The notes beneath the pieces are model-generated. The model did not search any database and was not told the DNA's origin. It saw only the letters and a program-made list of their open reading frames with translations. Made by a program: the position numbers and the translations under genes. Shown here in pieces: positions 22,744 to 30,019 of a stretch of DNA of 30,019 nt. Origin of the DNA: Pseudomonadota bacterium (lineage in GTDB: Bacteria > Pseudomonadota > Alphaproteobacteria > Caulobacterales > Caulobacteraceae); contig JAEXKM010000026.1 in NCBI GenBank assembly GCA_023445705.1, forward strand, positions 1-30,019. The letters run 5' to 3'. How positions within the stretch are numbered: position 1 is the first letter of the stretch; each line of letters opens with the position of its first letter.

Positions 22744-24321
22744 TTAGGCTTCCGCGGCCAGCTTCTCGGCCTTCACGACGGCGTCGTCGATGGTGCCGAC
22801 GTTGTAGAAGGCCGCTTCCGGCAGGTGGTCGTATTCACCGTCCACGACCGCCTTGAACGAGCGGATGGTGTCTTCCAGGGAGACGAAGATCCCCGGCATG
22901 TTGGTGAACTGCTCGGCCACGTGGAACGGCTGGCTGAGGAACTTCTGGATCTTCCGGGCGCGGGCGACGGTCAGCTTGTCCTCTTCCGACAGCTCGTCCA
23001 TGCCCAGGATGGCGATGATGTCCTTCAGAGCCTTGTAGGCCTGCAGGGTTTCCTGGACGCGGCGGGCGACCGCGTAGTGCTCGTCGCCGATGACCAGCGG
23101 GTCCATGATCCGCGAGGTGGAGTCCAGCGGGTCCACGGCCGGGAAGATGGCCTGGGCGGCGATGTCACGCGAAAGGACGGTGGTCGCATCCAGGTGGGCG
23201 AAGGAGGCGGCCGGCGCCGGGTCGGTCAGGTCATCGGCCGGGACGTAGATGGCCTGGACCGAGGTGATCGAACCCTTCGAGGTCGAGGTGATGCGCTCCT
23301 GCAGGTTGCCCATCTCGGTGGCCAGGGTGGGCTGATAGCCCACGGCCGACGGGATACGGCCCAGCAGCGCGGACACTTCGGAGCCGGCTTGGGTGAAGCG
23401 GAAGATGTTGTCGATGAAGAGGAGCACGTCCTTGCCCTCTTGATCGCGGAAGTACTCGGCTTGGGCCAGGCCGGTCAGGGCGACGCGGGCGCGGGCGCCA
23501 GGCGGCTCGTTCATCTGGCCGTAGACCAGGGTGCAACGGCTGTCGCCGCCGCCGCCGGGCTGGTTCACGTTCGACTCAATCATCTCGTGATAGAGGTCGT
23601 TGCCTTCGCGGGTGCGCTCACCCACGCCGGCCAGCACGGAGTAACCGCCGTAAGCCTTGGCGATGTTGTTGATCAGCTCCTGCATGGTCACGGTCTTGCC
23701 CACGCCGGCGCCGCCGAACAGGCCGATCTTGCCGCCCTTGGTGTAGGGGCAGAGCAGGTCGATGACCTTGATGCCGGTGACGAGCACTTCGGCCGCCGTC
23801 GATTGCTCGGCGAAGCTGGGCGCCTCGCGGTGGATCGGAGCGTAGAATTCGGTCGCGATCGGGCCGGCTTCGTCGATCGGGTCGCCGATGACGTTCATGA
23901 TGCGGCCGAGGGTCGCCGGGCCGACCGGGACGGTGATCGCGCGGCCGGTGTCGCTGACCGGCTGGCCGCGGGTCAGGCCCTCGGTGGTGTCCATGGCGAT
24001 GGTGCGGACGGTGTTCTCACCGAGGTGCTGAGCCACTTCCAGCACCAGGCGGAACGGCGCGCCGGTCCGTTGGTCGGTGTTGGTGGTTTCCAGCGCGTTC
24101 ATGATCGCCGGCAGGTGACCGTCGAACTCGACGTCGACGACGGCGCCGATGATCTGCGAGATGCGGCCGGTGGCGACGCCAGCGGCGACCGCGGGGGTCG
24201 GCGCGGCGGCCTTCTTGGCGGGAGCCTTCGGAGCAGCGGCCTTGGCGGCGGCGGCCTTCGGCGCGGCGGCCGCTTTCGGGGCGGCGGGCTTCTTGGCAGG
24301 AGCCTTGGGGGTCGTGGCCAT
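22744..24321 (-). CDS. atpD: F1F0 ATP synthase beta subunit, with long Ala/Lys/Pro N-terminal tail
   Basis: This is the catalytic F1 subunit. The core begins at about residue 51 (TGRISQIIGAVVDVEF) and contains Walker A GGAGVGKT (203-210), GERTREGNDLY, LLFIDNIFRFTQAGSEVSALLGR and SKGSITSVQA. At 525 aa it is about 50 longer than usual. The extra part (1-50) is made almost wholly of Ala, Lys and Pro (PKAAAAKAAAPKAPAKKAA and the like). The reading frame and the start (ATG 24321, with GAAAGAG upstream) support the tail as real, and similar tails occur in Caulobacterales. It lies 18 bases after atpG. Confidence 0.97.
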   Translation of the reverse strand: MATTPKAPAKKPAAPKAAAAPKAAAAKAAAPKAPAKKAAAPTPAVAAGVATGRISQIIGAVVDVEFDGHLPAIMNALETTNTDQRTGAPFRLVLEVAQHLGENTVRTIAMDTTEGLTRGQPVSDTGRAITVPVGPATLGRIMNVIGDPIDEAGPIATEFYAPIHREAPSFAEQSTAAEVLVTGIKVIDLLCPYTKGGKIGLFGGAGVGKTVTMQELINNIAKAYGGYSVLAGVGERTREGNDLYHEMIESNVNQPGGGGDSRCTLVYGQMNEPPGARARVALTGLAQAEYFRDQEGKDVLLFIDNIFRFTQAGSEVSALLGRIPSAVGYQPTLATEMGNLQERITSTSKGSITSVQAIYVPADDLTDPAPAASFAHLDATTVLSRDIAAQAIFPAVDPLDSTSRIMDPLVIGDEHYAVARRVQETLQAYKALKDIIAILGMDELSEEDKLTVARARKIQKFLSQPFHVAEQFTNMPGIFVSLEDTIRSFKAVVDGEYDHLPEAAFYNVGTIDDAVVKAEKLAAEA

Positions 24322-24339
24322 GGTTCGGACTCTTTCGGG

Positions 24340-25209
24340 TTAGAGCGCTTCGGCGCCGGAGATGATCTCGATCAGCTCCTTGGTAATCTGCGCCTGGCGT
24401 GAACGGTTGTATTGCAGGGTCAGGCTGGCGATCATGTCGCCGGCGTTACGGGTCGCGTTGTCCATCGCCGTCATCTGAGCGGCGTAGAAACCGGCCTGGT
24501 TCTCGAGCATCGCCGACAGCACCTGAACGGTCAGGTTCCGCGGGAGCAGGGTTTCGAGGATCGACTCCTCGTCCGGCTCGTACTCGTAGGCCGCGCCCTT
24601 CAGATCGACGGTCTGGCCGCCGGCCTGAACCTGAGCGGGGATAAGCTGGGTCAGGGTCGGGACTTGGGCGACCACCGACTGGAAGCGGCTGAACGCCAGG
24701 GTCACGACGTCGATCTCGCCGGCTTCGAAAAGCTCGGTGATCTTGTCGGCGACCGGCTGAGCCGCGCCCAGCGACGGGACGCCGGCTTCGAAGAAGCCAA
24801 CGATCCGATCGCCATACTGACGCTTGAGCTGATCGCGGGCCTTCTTGCCCACCACCAGCAGCTTCACGTCCTTGCCCTCGCCGGTCAGCGCGTTGATCTT
24901 CTCGCGCGCGGCGCGGATGATCGCGGTGTTGAAACCGCCGGCCATGCCGCGGTCCGACGTCGCCACGACCACCAGATGGCGGTCGCTGCGGCCGGTGCCG
25001 ACCAGCAGCTTGGGCGCGCCGTCGCCGGAGACGCCCGCCGCCAGATTGGCGATCACCGACGCCATGCGTTGCGCATAGGGCCGGGCGTTCTGGGCGGCGT
25101 CCTGCGAGCGGCGCAGCTTCGCCGCCGCCACCATCTGCATCGCTTTCGTGATCTTCTGCGTGGCTTTCACGCTTCCGATCCGATTGCGCATCTCCTTGAG
25201 GCTGGCCAT
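24340..25209 (-). CDS. atpG: F1F0 ATP synthase gamma subunit
   Basis: This is the rotating central shaft of F1. The 289-aa product has the N-terminal helix MASLKEMRNRIGSVKATQKITKAMQMVAAAKLRR (ends quoted as MASLKEMRN and AAAKLRR), the Rossmann-like domain VVVATSDRGMAGGFNTAIIRAA, and the C-terminal helix AMDNATRNAGDMIASLTLQYNRSRQAQITKELIEIISGAEAL (ends AMDNATRNA and SGAEAL), both typical. Ribosome-binding GGAG lies 9 bases before the ATG. It is the third gene of the operon, between atpA and atpD. Confidence 0.97.
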   Translation of the reverse strand: MASLKEMRNRIGSVKATQKITKAMQMVAAAKLRRSQDAAQNARPYAQRMASVIANLAAGVSGDGAPKLLVGTGRSDRHLVVVATSDRGMAGGFNTAIIRAAREKINALTGEGKDVKLLVVGKKARDQLKRQYGDRIVGFFEAGVPSLGAAQPVADKITELFEAGEIDVVTLAFSRFQSVVAQVPTLTQLIPAQVQAGGQTVDLKGAAYEYEPDEESILETLLPRNLTVQVLSAMLENQAGFYAAQMTAMDNATRNAGDMIASLTLQYNRSRQAQITKELIEIISGAEAL

Positions 25210-25228
25210 CTCCTAAAGCTCCGGCGAC

Positions 25229-26764
25229 TTACGCGAAGCTCTTGGTGAAGGCTTCGAGAGCTTCCTTCAGCTTGGCCTCGGTGTCCGCCTTCAGCTCCTT
25301 GCTGGTGCGGATGGTGTCCAGGATGTCCTGGTGCTTGGAGTGCAGGCGAGCCAGCAGTTCGGCTTCATACCGGCCGACGTCGGCGGTGGGGACGCCGTCC
25401 AGGTAGCCACGGGTGCCGGCGTAGATCACGGCGACCTGTTCTTCGACCGCGAGCGGCGAGTACTGGGCTTGCTTCAGCAGCTCGGTGAGGCGTTCGCCGC
25501 GAGCCAGCTGGCGCTGGGTGGTGACGTCGAGGTCGGAGCCGAACTTCGCGAAGGCGGCCATTTCCCGATACTGGGCCAGTTCGCCCTTAATCGGACCCGA
25601 GGCTTGCTTCATCGCCTTGATCTGGGCCGAGGAGCCCACGCGGCTGACGGAGATACCGACGTTCACGGCCGGGCGGATGCCCTGGAAGAACAGGTCGGTC
25701 TCGAGGAAGATCTGGCCGTCGGTGATCGAGATCACGTTGGTCGGAATGTAGGCCGACACGTCGTTGGCCTGGGTTTCGATGACCGGAAGAGCGGTCAGCG
25801 AGCCCGAACCGTTGTCTTCGTTCAGCTTCGCGGCGCGTTCCAGCAGGCGGCTATGCAGATAGAAGACGTCGCCCGGATAGGCTTCGCGGCCCGGCGGGCG
25901 GCGCAGCAGCAGCGACATCTGACGGTAGGCGACGGCCTGCTTGGAAAGGTCGTCGTAGATGATGACGGCGTGCATGCCGTTGTCGCGGAACCACTCGCCC
26001 ATGGCGCAACCCGCGAACGGGGCCAGGAACTGCAGCGGGGCCGGTTCCGAGGCGGTGGCCGAGACCACGATGGTGTATTCCAGGGCGCCGCGCTCTTCGA
26101 GCGTCTTGACGATCTGGGCGACGGTCGAACGCTTCTGGCCGATGGCGACGTAGATGCAGAAGAGCTTGGCGCTCTCGTCGGCGCCGGCGTTGACGGCCTT
26201 CTGGTTCAGGATGGTGTCGACGGCGACGGCGGTCTTGCCGGTCTGGCGGTCGCCGATGATCAGTTCGCGCTGGCCGCGGCCGACCGGGATCAGCGAGTCG
26301 ATGGCCTTCAGGCCGGTCTGCACGGGCTCGTGCACCGACTTCCGCGGGATGATGCCCGGCGCCTTGACGTCCACGCGGCGACGCTCGGCCACGTTCTGGA
26401 TCGGGCCCTTGCCGTCGATCGGCTCGCCCAGCGGGTTCACGACGCGGCCGAGCAGACCCTTGCCGACCGGCACGTCCACGATTTCGGCCAGACGGCGGAC
26501 TTCGTCGCCCTCGGCGATCGCGCGGTCTTCGCCGAAGATAACGACGCCGACGTTGTCCTTTTCGAGGTTCAGGGCCATGCCCTTCACCCCGGCCTTCGGG
26601 AACTCGACCATTTCGCCCGATTGGACGTTGTCGAGGCCGAACACGCGGGCGATGCCGTCACCGACGGACAGGACCGAGCCGACGTCCGAGACGTCGGCTT
26701 CCTCGCCAAAATTGGCGATCTGCGACTTGAGAATGGCCGAAATTTCGGCGGCGCGGATATCCAT
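25229..26764 (-). CDS. atpA: F1F0 ATP synthase alpha subunit
   Basis: This is the nucleotide-binding, non-catalytic F1 subunit. The length of 511 aa is normal. Segments: MDIRAAEISAILKSQI (N-terminal helix contacting delta), VLSVGDGIARVFGL, the P-loop GDRQTGKT (171-178), YIPTNVISITDGQIFLE and VGISVSRVGSSAQ with the alpha-specific Arg finger region. It starts 4 bases after the atpH stop and is probably translationally coupled to it. Confidence 0.98.
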   Translation of the reverse strand: MDIRAAEISAILKSQIANFGEEADVSDVGSVLSVGDGIARVFGLDNVQSGEMVEFPKAGVKGMALNLEKDNVGVVIFGEDRAIAEGDEVRRLAEIVDVPVGKGLLGRVVNPLGEPIDGKGPIQNVAERRRVDVKAPGIIPRKSVHEPVQTGLKAIDSLIPVGRGQRELIIGDRQTGKTAVAVDTILNQKAVNAGADESAKLFCIYVAIGQKRSTVAQIVKTLEERGALEYTIVVSATASEPAPLQFLAPFAGCAMGEWFRDNGMHAVIIYDDLSKQAVAYRQMSLLLRRPPGREAYPGDVFYLHSRLLERAAKLNEDNGSGSLTALPVIETQANDVSAYIPTNVISITDGQIFLETDLFFQGIRPAVNVGISVSRVGSSAQIKAMKQASGPIKGELAQYREMAAFAKFGSDLDVTTQRQLARGERLTELLKQAQYSPLAVEEQVAVIYAGTRGYLDGVPTADVGRYEAELLARLHSKHQDILDTIRTSKELKADTEAKLKEALEAFTKSFA

Positions 26765-26768
26765 GGGC

Positions 26769-27323
26769 TTACGCTCTCTTCAGGGCGAACTTGAGGGAGT
26801 CGAGCTTCGAACGCAGCGAAGCATCGAACAGACGGGAACCGACCTGCACCTTGATCCCGCCCAGGAGGGCCGGGTCGACGCGGGTCTCGATTTCGGGATC
26901 TTTGCCGAGCGCAGAGCGCAAGGCCGCAGCCACGCCCTTGGACTGGGCGGAGGTCAGCGGCACGGCGGTCGTGACCTTGGCCGAGACCGCGCCACGCGCG
27001 CTCGCCGCCAAGTCCTCGAAGGCCGTGATCACGGCCGGCAGCGCCGAGGCGCGGCCATTCGCGGCCAGCAACCCCAGGAACTTCCTGGTCGTGGGATTGA
27101 GCTTCGCCTTGTCGCCAAGGGCGGCCAAAGCCTTGCCCTTGTCGTCGGCGCTGAACGCCGGCGAAGCCAGCAAGGTCCGCAGGTCCTTGCTGTCGGCGCT
27201 CATCTTTTTCAGCGCCTTGAGGTCGGCCTCGACGGCCGACAATTTCTTTTCATCGTTCGCGAGATCGAACAGGGCTTGGGCATATCTGCCGCCCACATTC
27301 GAAGCCTTGGAATCGTCCGCCAC
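26769..27323 (-). CDS. atpH: F1F0 ATP synthase delta subunit
   Basis: This subunit joins F1 to the peripheral stalk. The 184-aa product has the N-terminal segment GGRYAQALFDLANDEKKL, the FLGLLAANGRASALPAVITAFEDL middle helix and the C-terminal DPALLGGIKVQVGSRLFDASLRSKLDSLKFAL (ends DPALLGG and LKFAL), which are diagnostic. The start is GTG at 27323; the nearest ribosome-binding stretch (GGCGGA) is rather far upstream. It is the first gene of the operon atpHAGDC. The F0 genes are not in this window, as expected for alphaproteobacteria, which keep them elsewhere. Confidence 0.96.
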   Translation of the reverse strand: MADDSKASNVGGRYAQALFDLANDEKKLSAVEADLKALKKMSADSKDLRTLLASPAFSADDKGKALAALGDKAKLNPTTRKFLGLLAANGRASALPAVITAFEDLAASARGAVSAKVTTAVPLTSAQSKGVAAALRSALGKDPEIETRVDPALLGGIKVQVGSRLFDASLRSKLDSLKFALKRA

Positions 27324-27511
27324 TATTTATGTCCGCCCGGTGCGCGCAAAAGGCCGCGGCGAAGAAACTCTCCACTGCGACCCTAAAGGCTTGAAAGCGC
27401 TTGGAAAAGCACAATGGCCATCGAGACTGGAAGAGCCCCTGGCCCGAAGCCGCGCGCCTGATAGCACGCGTTTTTCAGTGTCGCAACCAAACCAGCCGCG
27501 ACACCTTGTGA
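27324..27511. other. Gap before the atp operon; no gene seen
   Basis: This 188-base stretch should hold the atp operon promoter, reading left, but no convincing -35/-10 pair was found. A 7-bp inverted repeat, GTGTCGC (27478-27484) with GCGACAC (27498-27504), lies close to the stop of the hotdog-like gene and has no T run. Confidence 0.5.
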
Positions 27512-27802
27512 TTAAGCGGCCTGATTTCCCCTACGGAATACAGCCGAACCGGTGGCCAGGACTGTCCCATCGAGGCTGAGCACACGGCCGAACACGAAGG
27601 CGAGCGTGCGCGTCGCGCGATCCAACGCCGCCTCGACGGAGACCTGCGTTCCCGGAACGGCGGGCGCTGCGTAGTCGATGGTGAGGGAGACGGGTTCCAC
27701 GTCCGGGCCGGCGGCTTGGGCGAGTGCGGGCTCGAGCAGGCGCGCCGCCGCAGCCGGCCCTTCCGGCAGGAAAATCGTCGTATCGGAAATCTGATCAAAC
27801 AT
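27512..27802 (-). CDS. Small hotdog-fold-like protein, thioesterase-like
   Basis: The 96-aa product from ATG 27802 (MFDQISDTTIFLPEG) carries VSLTIDYAAPAVPGTQVSVEAAL followed by TLAFVFGRVLSLDGTVLATGSAVFRRG. This sheet pattern (a strand with PxxG turn, then FxxxxxxxDGxxxATGxAxFRR) is that of the second half of PaaI-type hotdog thioesterases. The protein is shorter than a full hotdog domain (about 130), and the catalytic Asn/Asp/Glu segment cannot be placed, so activity is doubtful. Starts at ATG 27814 or TTG 27838 would add 4 or 12 residues. Confidence 0.65.
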   Translation of the reverse strand: MFDQISDTTIFLPEGPAAAARLLEPALAQAAGPDVEPVSLTIDYAAPAVPGTQVSVEAALDRATRTLAFVFGRVLSLDGTVLATGSAVFRRGNQAA

Positions 27803-27842
27803 GGCGCGTCTCATAAGGCCGGGACCGACCCGCGCCAAGCCG

Positions 27843-27880
27843 GCAAGAAGAAGGGCGCCTCGGACATCGTCCGGGCGCCC
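27843..27880 (-). terminator. Terminator after the small secreted four-Cys gene
   Basis: The hairpin 27853-27880 pairs GGGCGCC-(T)-CGGAC with GTCCG-GGCGCCC (12 bp with one bulged T, 3-base loop). On the minus strand it is followed by TTCTTCTT. Confidence 0.75.
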
Positions 27881-27954
27881 TCAAGTGGCAGGCTCGACTG
27901 ACTAGCGGCTGGGAGGCGCGCTCAGAAAATGCGCGAACCTGGGTTCCGTCAGCC

Positions 27955-28296
27955 TTAGCGGTTGGCGACCTGCTGCGAGGGCAGGGCCGCGGCGTTGCAT
28001 TGTTCCAGCTTCGCCGGCTCGAACTGCTTGCGAGCGCCGCCGAAGGAGGCGATCGCGCCGGCGTTCTTGGCCACTTCCTTACAAGTAGAGGCGGCGAAGG
28101 TGCGCGAGGACGGAGCGGCCGCCAGGCAGGTGTCGCCTTCACAGACGAAGACGGCGCCGCCGGCGATGAACTTGGTCTTCTCGGCGACCGGGGTCTGAAG
28201 CTTGGCGGTGATCGGATCGTCAGCCAGGGCCGCACCGGCGGCGAAGGAGACGGACATCATGGCCGCGCAGGCGGCGGCAAGGGTACGGAGCTTCAT
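27955..28296 (-). CDS. Small secreted four-cysteine protein (possibly CC_3452-like family)
   Basis: The 113-aa product has a signal peptide (cut near residue 25, ALA-DDP) and a mature part of about 88 residues with four cysteines: Cys52 and Cys57 in FVCEGDTCLAA, Cys72 in STCKEVAK and Cys100 in EQCNAA. Two disulfide bonds in the periplasm are likely. The pattern of an opening CxxxxC pair, a central TC and a final CN resembles a small family I recall from Caulobacter and sphingomonads; that link is from memory. GGAGG precedes the ATG. The function is unknown. It has its own terminator and appears to be transcribed alone. Confidence 0.8.
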   Translation of the reverse strand: MKLRTLAAACAAMMSVSFAAGAALADDPITAKLQTPVAEKTKFIAGGAVFVCEGDTCLAAAPSSRTFAASTCKEVAKNAGAIASFGGARKQFEPAKLEQCNAAALPSQQVANR

Positions 28297-28448
28297 CGAA
28301 AGCCCTCCAGCGTTCGGGGAGAATGGCGAGCCCTGGCGAGGGCCCGGCCCGGTTCAATCCGGGGATCAGCGGCCGGTATCCCCACCGACTGCGCGAACCG
28401 AACTAAGCAACGCTAAGATAACAGTGTTAAGATCGGCGGCAACCGCTT

Positions 28449-28473
28449 TTTTCGCAACGCCGTTATGCGAAAA
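28449..28473. promoter_or_regulatory. Perfect palindrome TTTTCGCA-N9-TGCGAAAA, operator candidate
   Basis: The 8-bp arms TTTTCGCA (28449-28456) and TGCGAAAA (28466-28473) are perfectly inverted around 9 bases. The site lies in the gap between the four-Cys gene start and the MerR-ATPase stop. No T run follows in either direction, so a protein-binding site is as likely as a hairpin. Confidence 0.4.
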
Positions 28474-28528
28474 TGCAGGGGTGCGGTGCGGCCGCGGCCT
28501 CCCCATGTAACGCGGTCGCCGCCGGTGC

Positions 28529-29530
28529 TCAGGCCGCCCCTGGCAGCACGGCGGTCATTCCCTCGGTCCTCGCCCGCACCGCCGGGCTCGCCAGGCAGGT
28601 CGCCACGGCCTCGTAGCCGGGAGCGCCCGGATGCGGTGTGACACGGCTCGGCGGGCTGTGATTGGCGGGGCACAGGATGATCGCCTCGTCGGGGCCCATC
28701 GCAGCCAGGTCCAGGATCGCGGAGGACCGGGTCATCAGGAACAACGGCCGCGCCGCCGACCCCCGGCGTCGCAGATGGGCGATGAGCGCTTCCTGGGTCT
28801 GCTCGTCCAGCCCCTGCTCGACCATGTCGACGACAAGGGCCGCGGGCTGCCTGGCTTCCAGATGGCGCAGCAGGTCGGCCAAAGCCGCGGTTTGGGTCGC
28901 ACCCTCCTCCGCCAACCAGGCCATCGCCTTTTCCACCCGCGCCTCGAGGCCGGGGTCGGCCGCGACCTGCGCCTGACGCTCCAGATCGAGGAAGGCGGCG
29001 TCCGGCAAGGCCTGGGCTATGCTCTTGGCCAAACGTGTCTTACCGCTGCCCAGCGGTCCGATGATGTAGTTGAGACCGCGGATGTCGCGCAGTTCGAAGC
29101 GTTCCCCTCCCCAAGGCCAGGGCAGATCGAAAGCCACGCGCGGCCCTTCGCCCAGCAGGGCGGTCAGCTCGGCGGGCGACGGCTGTTCGCCGCGCGCCAG
29201 TGCGGCGCGGGCCGCCCGCACTTTCTCGACGACCTCGGCCAGGCGCCAGGCCTGACCTTCCAGGGCGGCCTGATGCGCCGCCAGCGCCGGCTCGAGATCC
29301 TGGGCCGCGCCCTCCAGCACTCTCGACACCTGGGCGAGACTTAGCCCCAGGGCCCGCAGCACCGCGACCTCTCGCGCCCGCGCCATTTCCGCAGGGCCAT
29401 AGGCGCGCCATCCGGCGGACGTGCGAACAGGATCTACAAGACCGCGCTGCTCGTAGAGCCGCAGCGCCTTGGCGGACACGCCCAGCCGGCGCGCGGCTTC
29501 GGAGGGATAAAGAAACTCGGCGGAAGACAT
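28529..29530 (-). CDS. MerR-type HTH protein fused to a P-loop ATPase domain
   Basis: The product is 333 aa. The N-terminus is a MerR-like winged helix (about 7-75: YPSEAARRLGVSAKALRLYEQRGLVDPVRT by its ends YPSEAARRLG and LVDPVRT, then GWRAYGPAEM). A helix of dimerisation type (about 78-115) follows, and then a nucleotide-binding domain from about 130. The latter has Walker A GPLGSGKT (158-165), a Walker B-like LVVDMVEQGLDEQTQEAL (about 233-250) with the ABC D-loop-like GLDEQ, and a switch-like segment LFLMTRSSAIL. The ABC signature LSGGQ is absent, and the usual switch His is replaced. The ATG at 29530 follows GAGGTGA by 7 bases. A plain MerR regulator ends near residue 130, so the ATPase is an addition. 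It is divergent from the penicillin-binding protein gene. Confidence 0.88.
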   Translation of the reverse strand: MSSAEFLYPSEAARRLGVSAKALRLYEQRGLVDPVRTSAGWRAYGPAEMARAREVAVLRALGLSLAQVSRVLEGAAQDLEPALAAHQAALEGQAWRLAEVVEKVRAARAALARGEQPSPAELTALLGEGPRVAFDLPWPWGGERFELRDIRGLNYIIGPLGSGKTRLAKSIAQALPDAAFLDLERQAQVAADPGLEARVEKAMAWLAEEGATQTAALADLLRHLEARQPAALVVDMVEQGLDEQTQEALIAHLRRRGSAARPLFLMTRSSAILDLAAMGPDEAIILCPANHSPPSRVTPHPGAPGYEAVATCLASPAVRARTEGMTAVLPGAA

Positions 29531-29700
29531 CACGAATCACCTCGCTATCGCTTGACCGCTCGGACCTATCGGGGCGGCCCCAAGGGCCGGGTCAACAGGC
29601 GCGCGGAAAGGCCTCGTTCACGTCTCGTCAATCATGTCGCGCATTTTGTGCGTCTGCGTTATGTCTCCGTCCGGGCGGGCGGTATCTTTTGGGACGACAC

Positions 29701-30019
29701 ATGGCCAAGAAAGGACCGGGCCCTCAGCGGCCGGCCCGGCGCTCTCCGCTTCAGGCGTTGCTCTATTGGACTGCGGTCCTCGGCGTCTGGGCCGTGATCT
29801 TCGCCATTGCGTTCCTGGCGGTGTTCGCGACCGACCTGCCGGACACGTCCAAGCTCAATGACGTCGAGCGCCAGCCCTCGATCTCCTATCTGGACCAGTC
29901 CGGCGCGCTCGTGGCCGTGCGCGGCAGCCAGTACGCGCCGCCGGTCGATATCGACAAGCTGCCGCCGTACGTGCCGAAAGCCTTCATCGCCATCGAGGAC
30001 CGCTGGTTCTACTGGCACC
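29701..30019 (+). CDS. Class A penicillin-binding protein (PBP1a-like), 5' part; 3' end outside window
   Basis: The frame runs from ATG 29701 (MAKKGPGPQRPARRSP) to the window edge, 106 codons. It has a basic cytoplasmic N-terminus, one membrane segment (LLYWTAVLGVWAVIFAIAF, about 20-42), the linker SISYLDQSGALVAVRGSQYAPPVDIDKLPPYVPKAF (ends SISYLDQSG and YVPKAF) and the beginning of the GT51 motif, AIEDRWFYWH, with the catalytic Glu in EDRWFYWH. This opening is typical of bifunctional PBPs that polymerise and cross-link peptidoglycan; the transpeptidase domain is not in the window. Divergent from the MerR-ATPase gene, 170 bases apart. Confidence 0.88.
   Translation, partial: MAKKGPGPQRPARRSPLQALLYWTAVLGVWAVIFAIAFLAVFATDLPDTSKLNDVERQPSISYLDQSGALVAVRGSQYAPPVDIDKLPPYVPKAFIAIEDRWFYWH

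Noticed and set aside
22825..24402. 525-aa plus-strand open frame across atpD
   Set aside because: It is a high-GC shadow of the atpD gene on the other strand; the sequence is rich in His/Gly/Arg with no recognisable domain.
25331..26794. 487-aa plus-strand open frame across atpA
   Set aside because: It is a shadow of the atpA gene; no domain visible.
1..30019. Mobile elements, CRISPR arrays, toxin-antitoxin genes or prophage
   Set aside because: No transposase, integrase, direct-repeat array or small toxin/antitoxin pair was seen; gene content and base composition are uniform.

Overview
The window looks like chromosomal DNA of a GC-rich alphaproteobacterium of the Caulobacterales (Caulobacter or Phenylobacterium type). 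The evidence is the dense, GC-rich-third-position coding, the cluster rplU-rpmA-GNAT-obgE-proB-proA-nadD-rsfS-rlmH-envC-like-ctpA-divergent polysaccharide deacetylase-rppH, the split ATP synthase operon atpHAGDC, an Ala/Lys/Pro-rich N-terminal tail on AtpD, and small secreted proteins of a Caulobacter-like type. The genus is inferred; no rRNA or tRNA gene was seen. The window appears to be core chromosome: no insertion sequence, integrase, phage gene or CRISPR array was found.

Layout. 1-4224 holds the 3' end of an aldo/keto reductase, then mtgA-ald on the minus strand, divergent from a nitroreductase, which converges on a WD40 propeller gene with overlapping stop codons. 4417-4905 is an ExbD gene without ExbB, with a strong terminator. 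4941-5043 is a REP-like double-hairpin repeat. 5062-7183 is a divergent metal-homeostasis pair, a COG0523 (CobW/Zng-type) GTPase with a His-rich stretch and a CDF cation exporter, with a 19-bp dyad between them. 7180-8175 is the ribosomal pair rplU-rpmA with its own promoter and terminator. 8217-18461 is a long plus-strand run covering GNAT, ribosome assembly (obgE, rsfS, rlmH), proline synthesis (proB, proA), NAD synthesis (nadD), cell-wall and periplasmic functions (EnvC-like LytM factor, CtpA protease, divergent polysaccharide deacetylase) and mRNA 5'-end processing (rppH). An alpha/beta hydrolase gene follows. 19254-27323 is on the minus strand: an S9 peptidase, a Gdx/SugE-type SMR exporter, a secreted unknown, and the F1 operon atpH-atpA-atpG-atpD-atpC. 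27512-29530 (minus) holds a small hotdog-like protein, a small secreted four-cysteine protein and a MerR-type HTH protein fused to a P-loop ATPase. Divergent from the last, 29701-30019 is the start of a class A penicillin-binding protein cut by the window edge.

The genes are mostly housekeeping. The least ordinary items are the MerR/P-loop ATPase fusion, the ProA-like protein with a long N-terminal extension, rsfS with a probable CTG start, the shared dyad in the zinc/cation gene pair together with an Asp-to-Asn change in the CDF metal site, and the REP-like element. No gene-free stretch exceeds about 300 bases.
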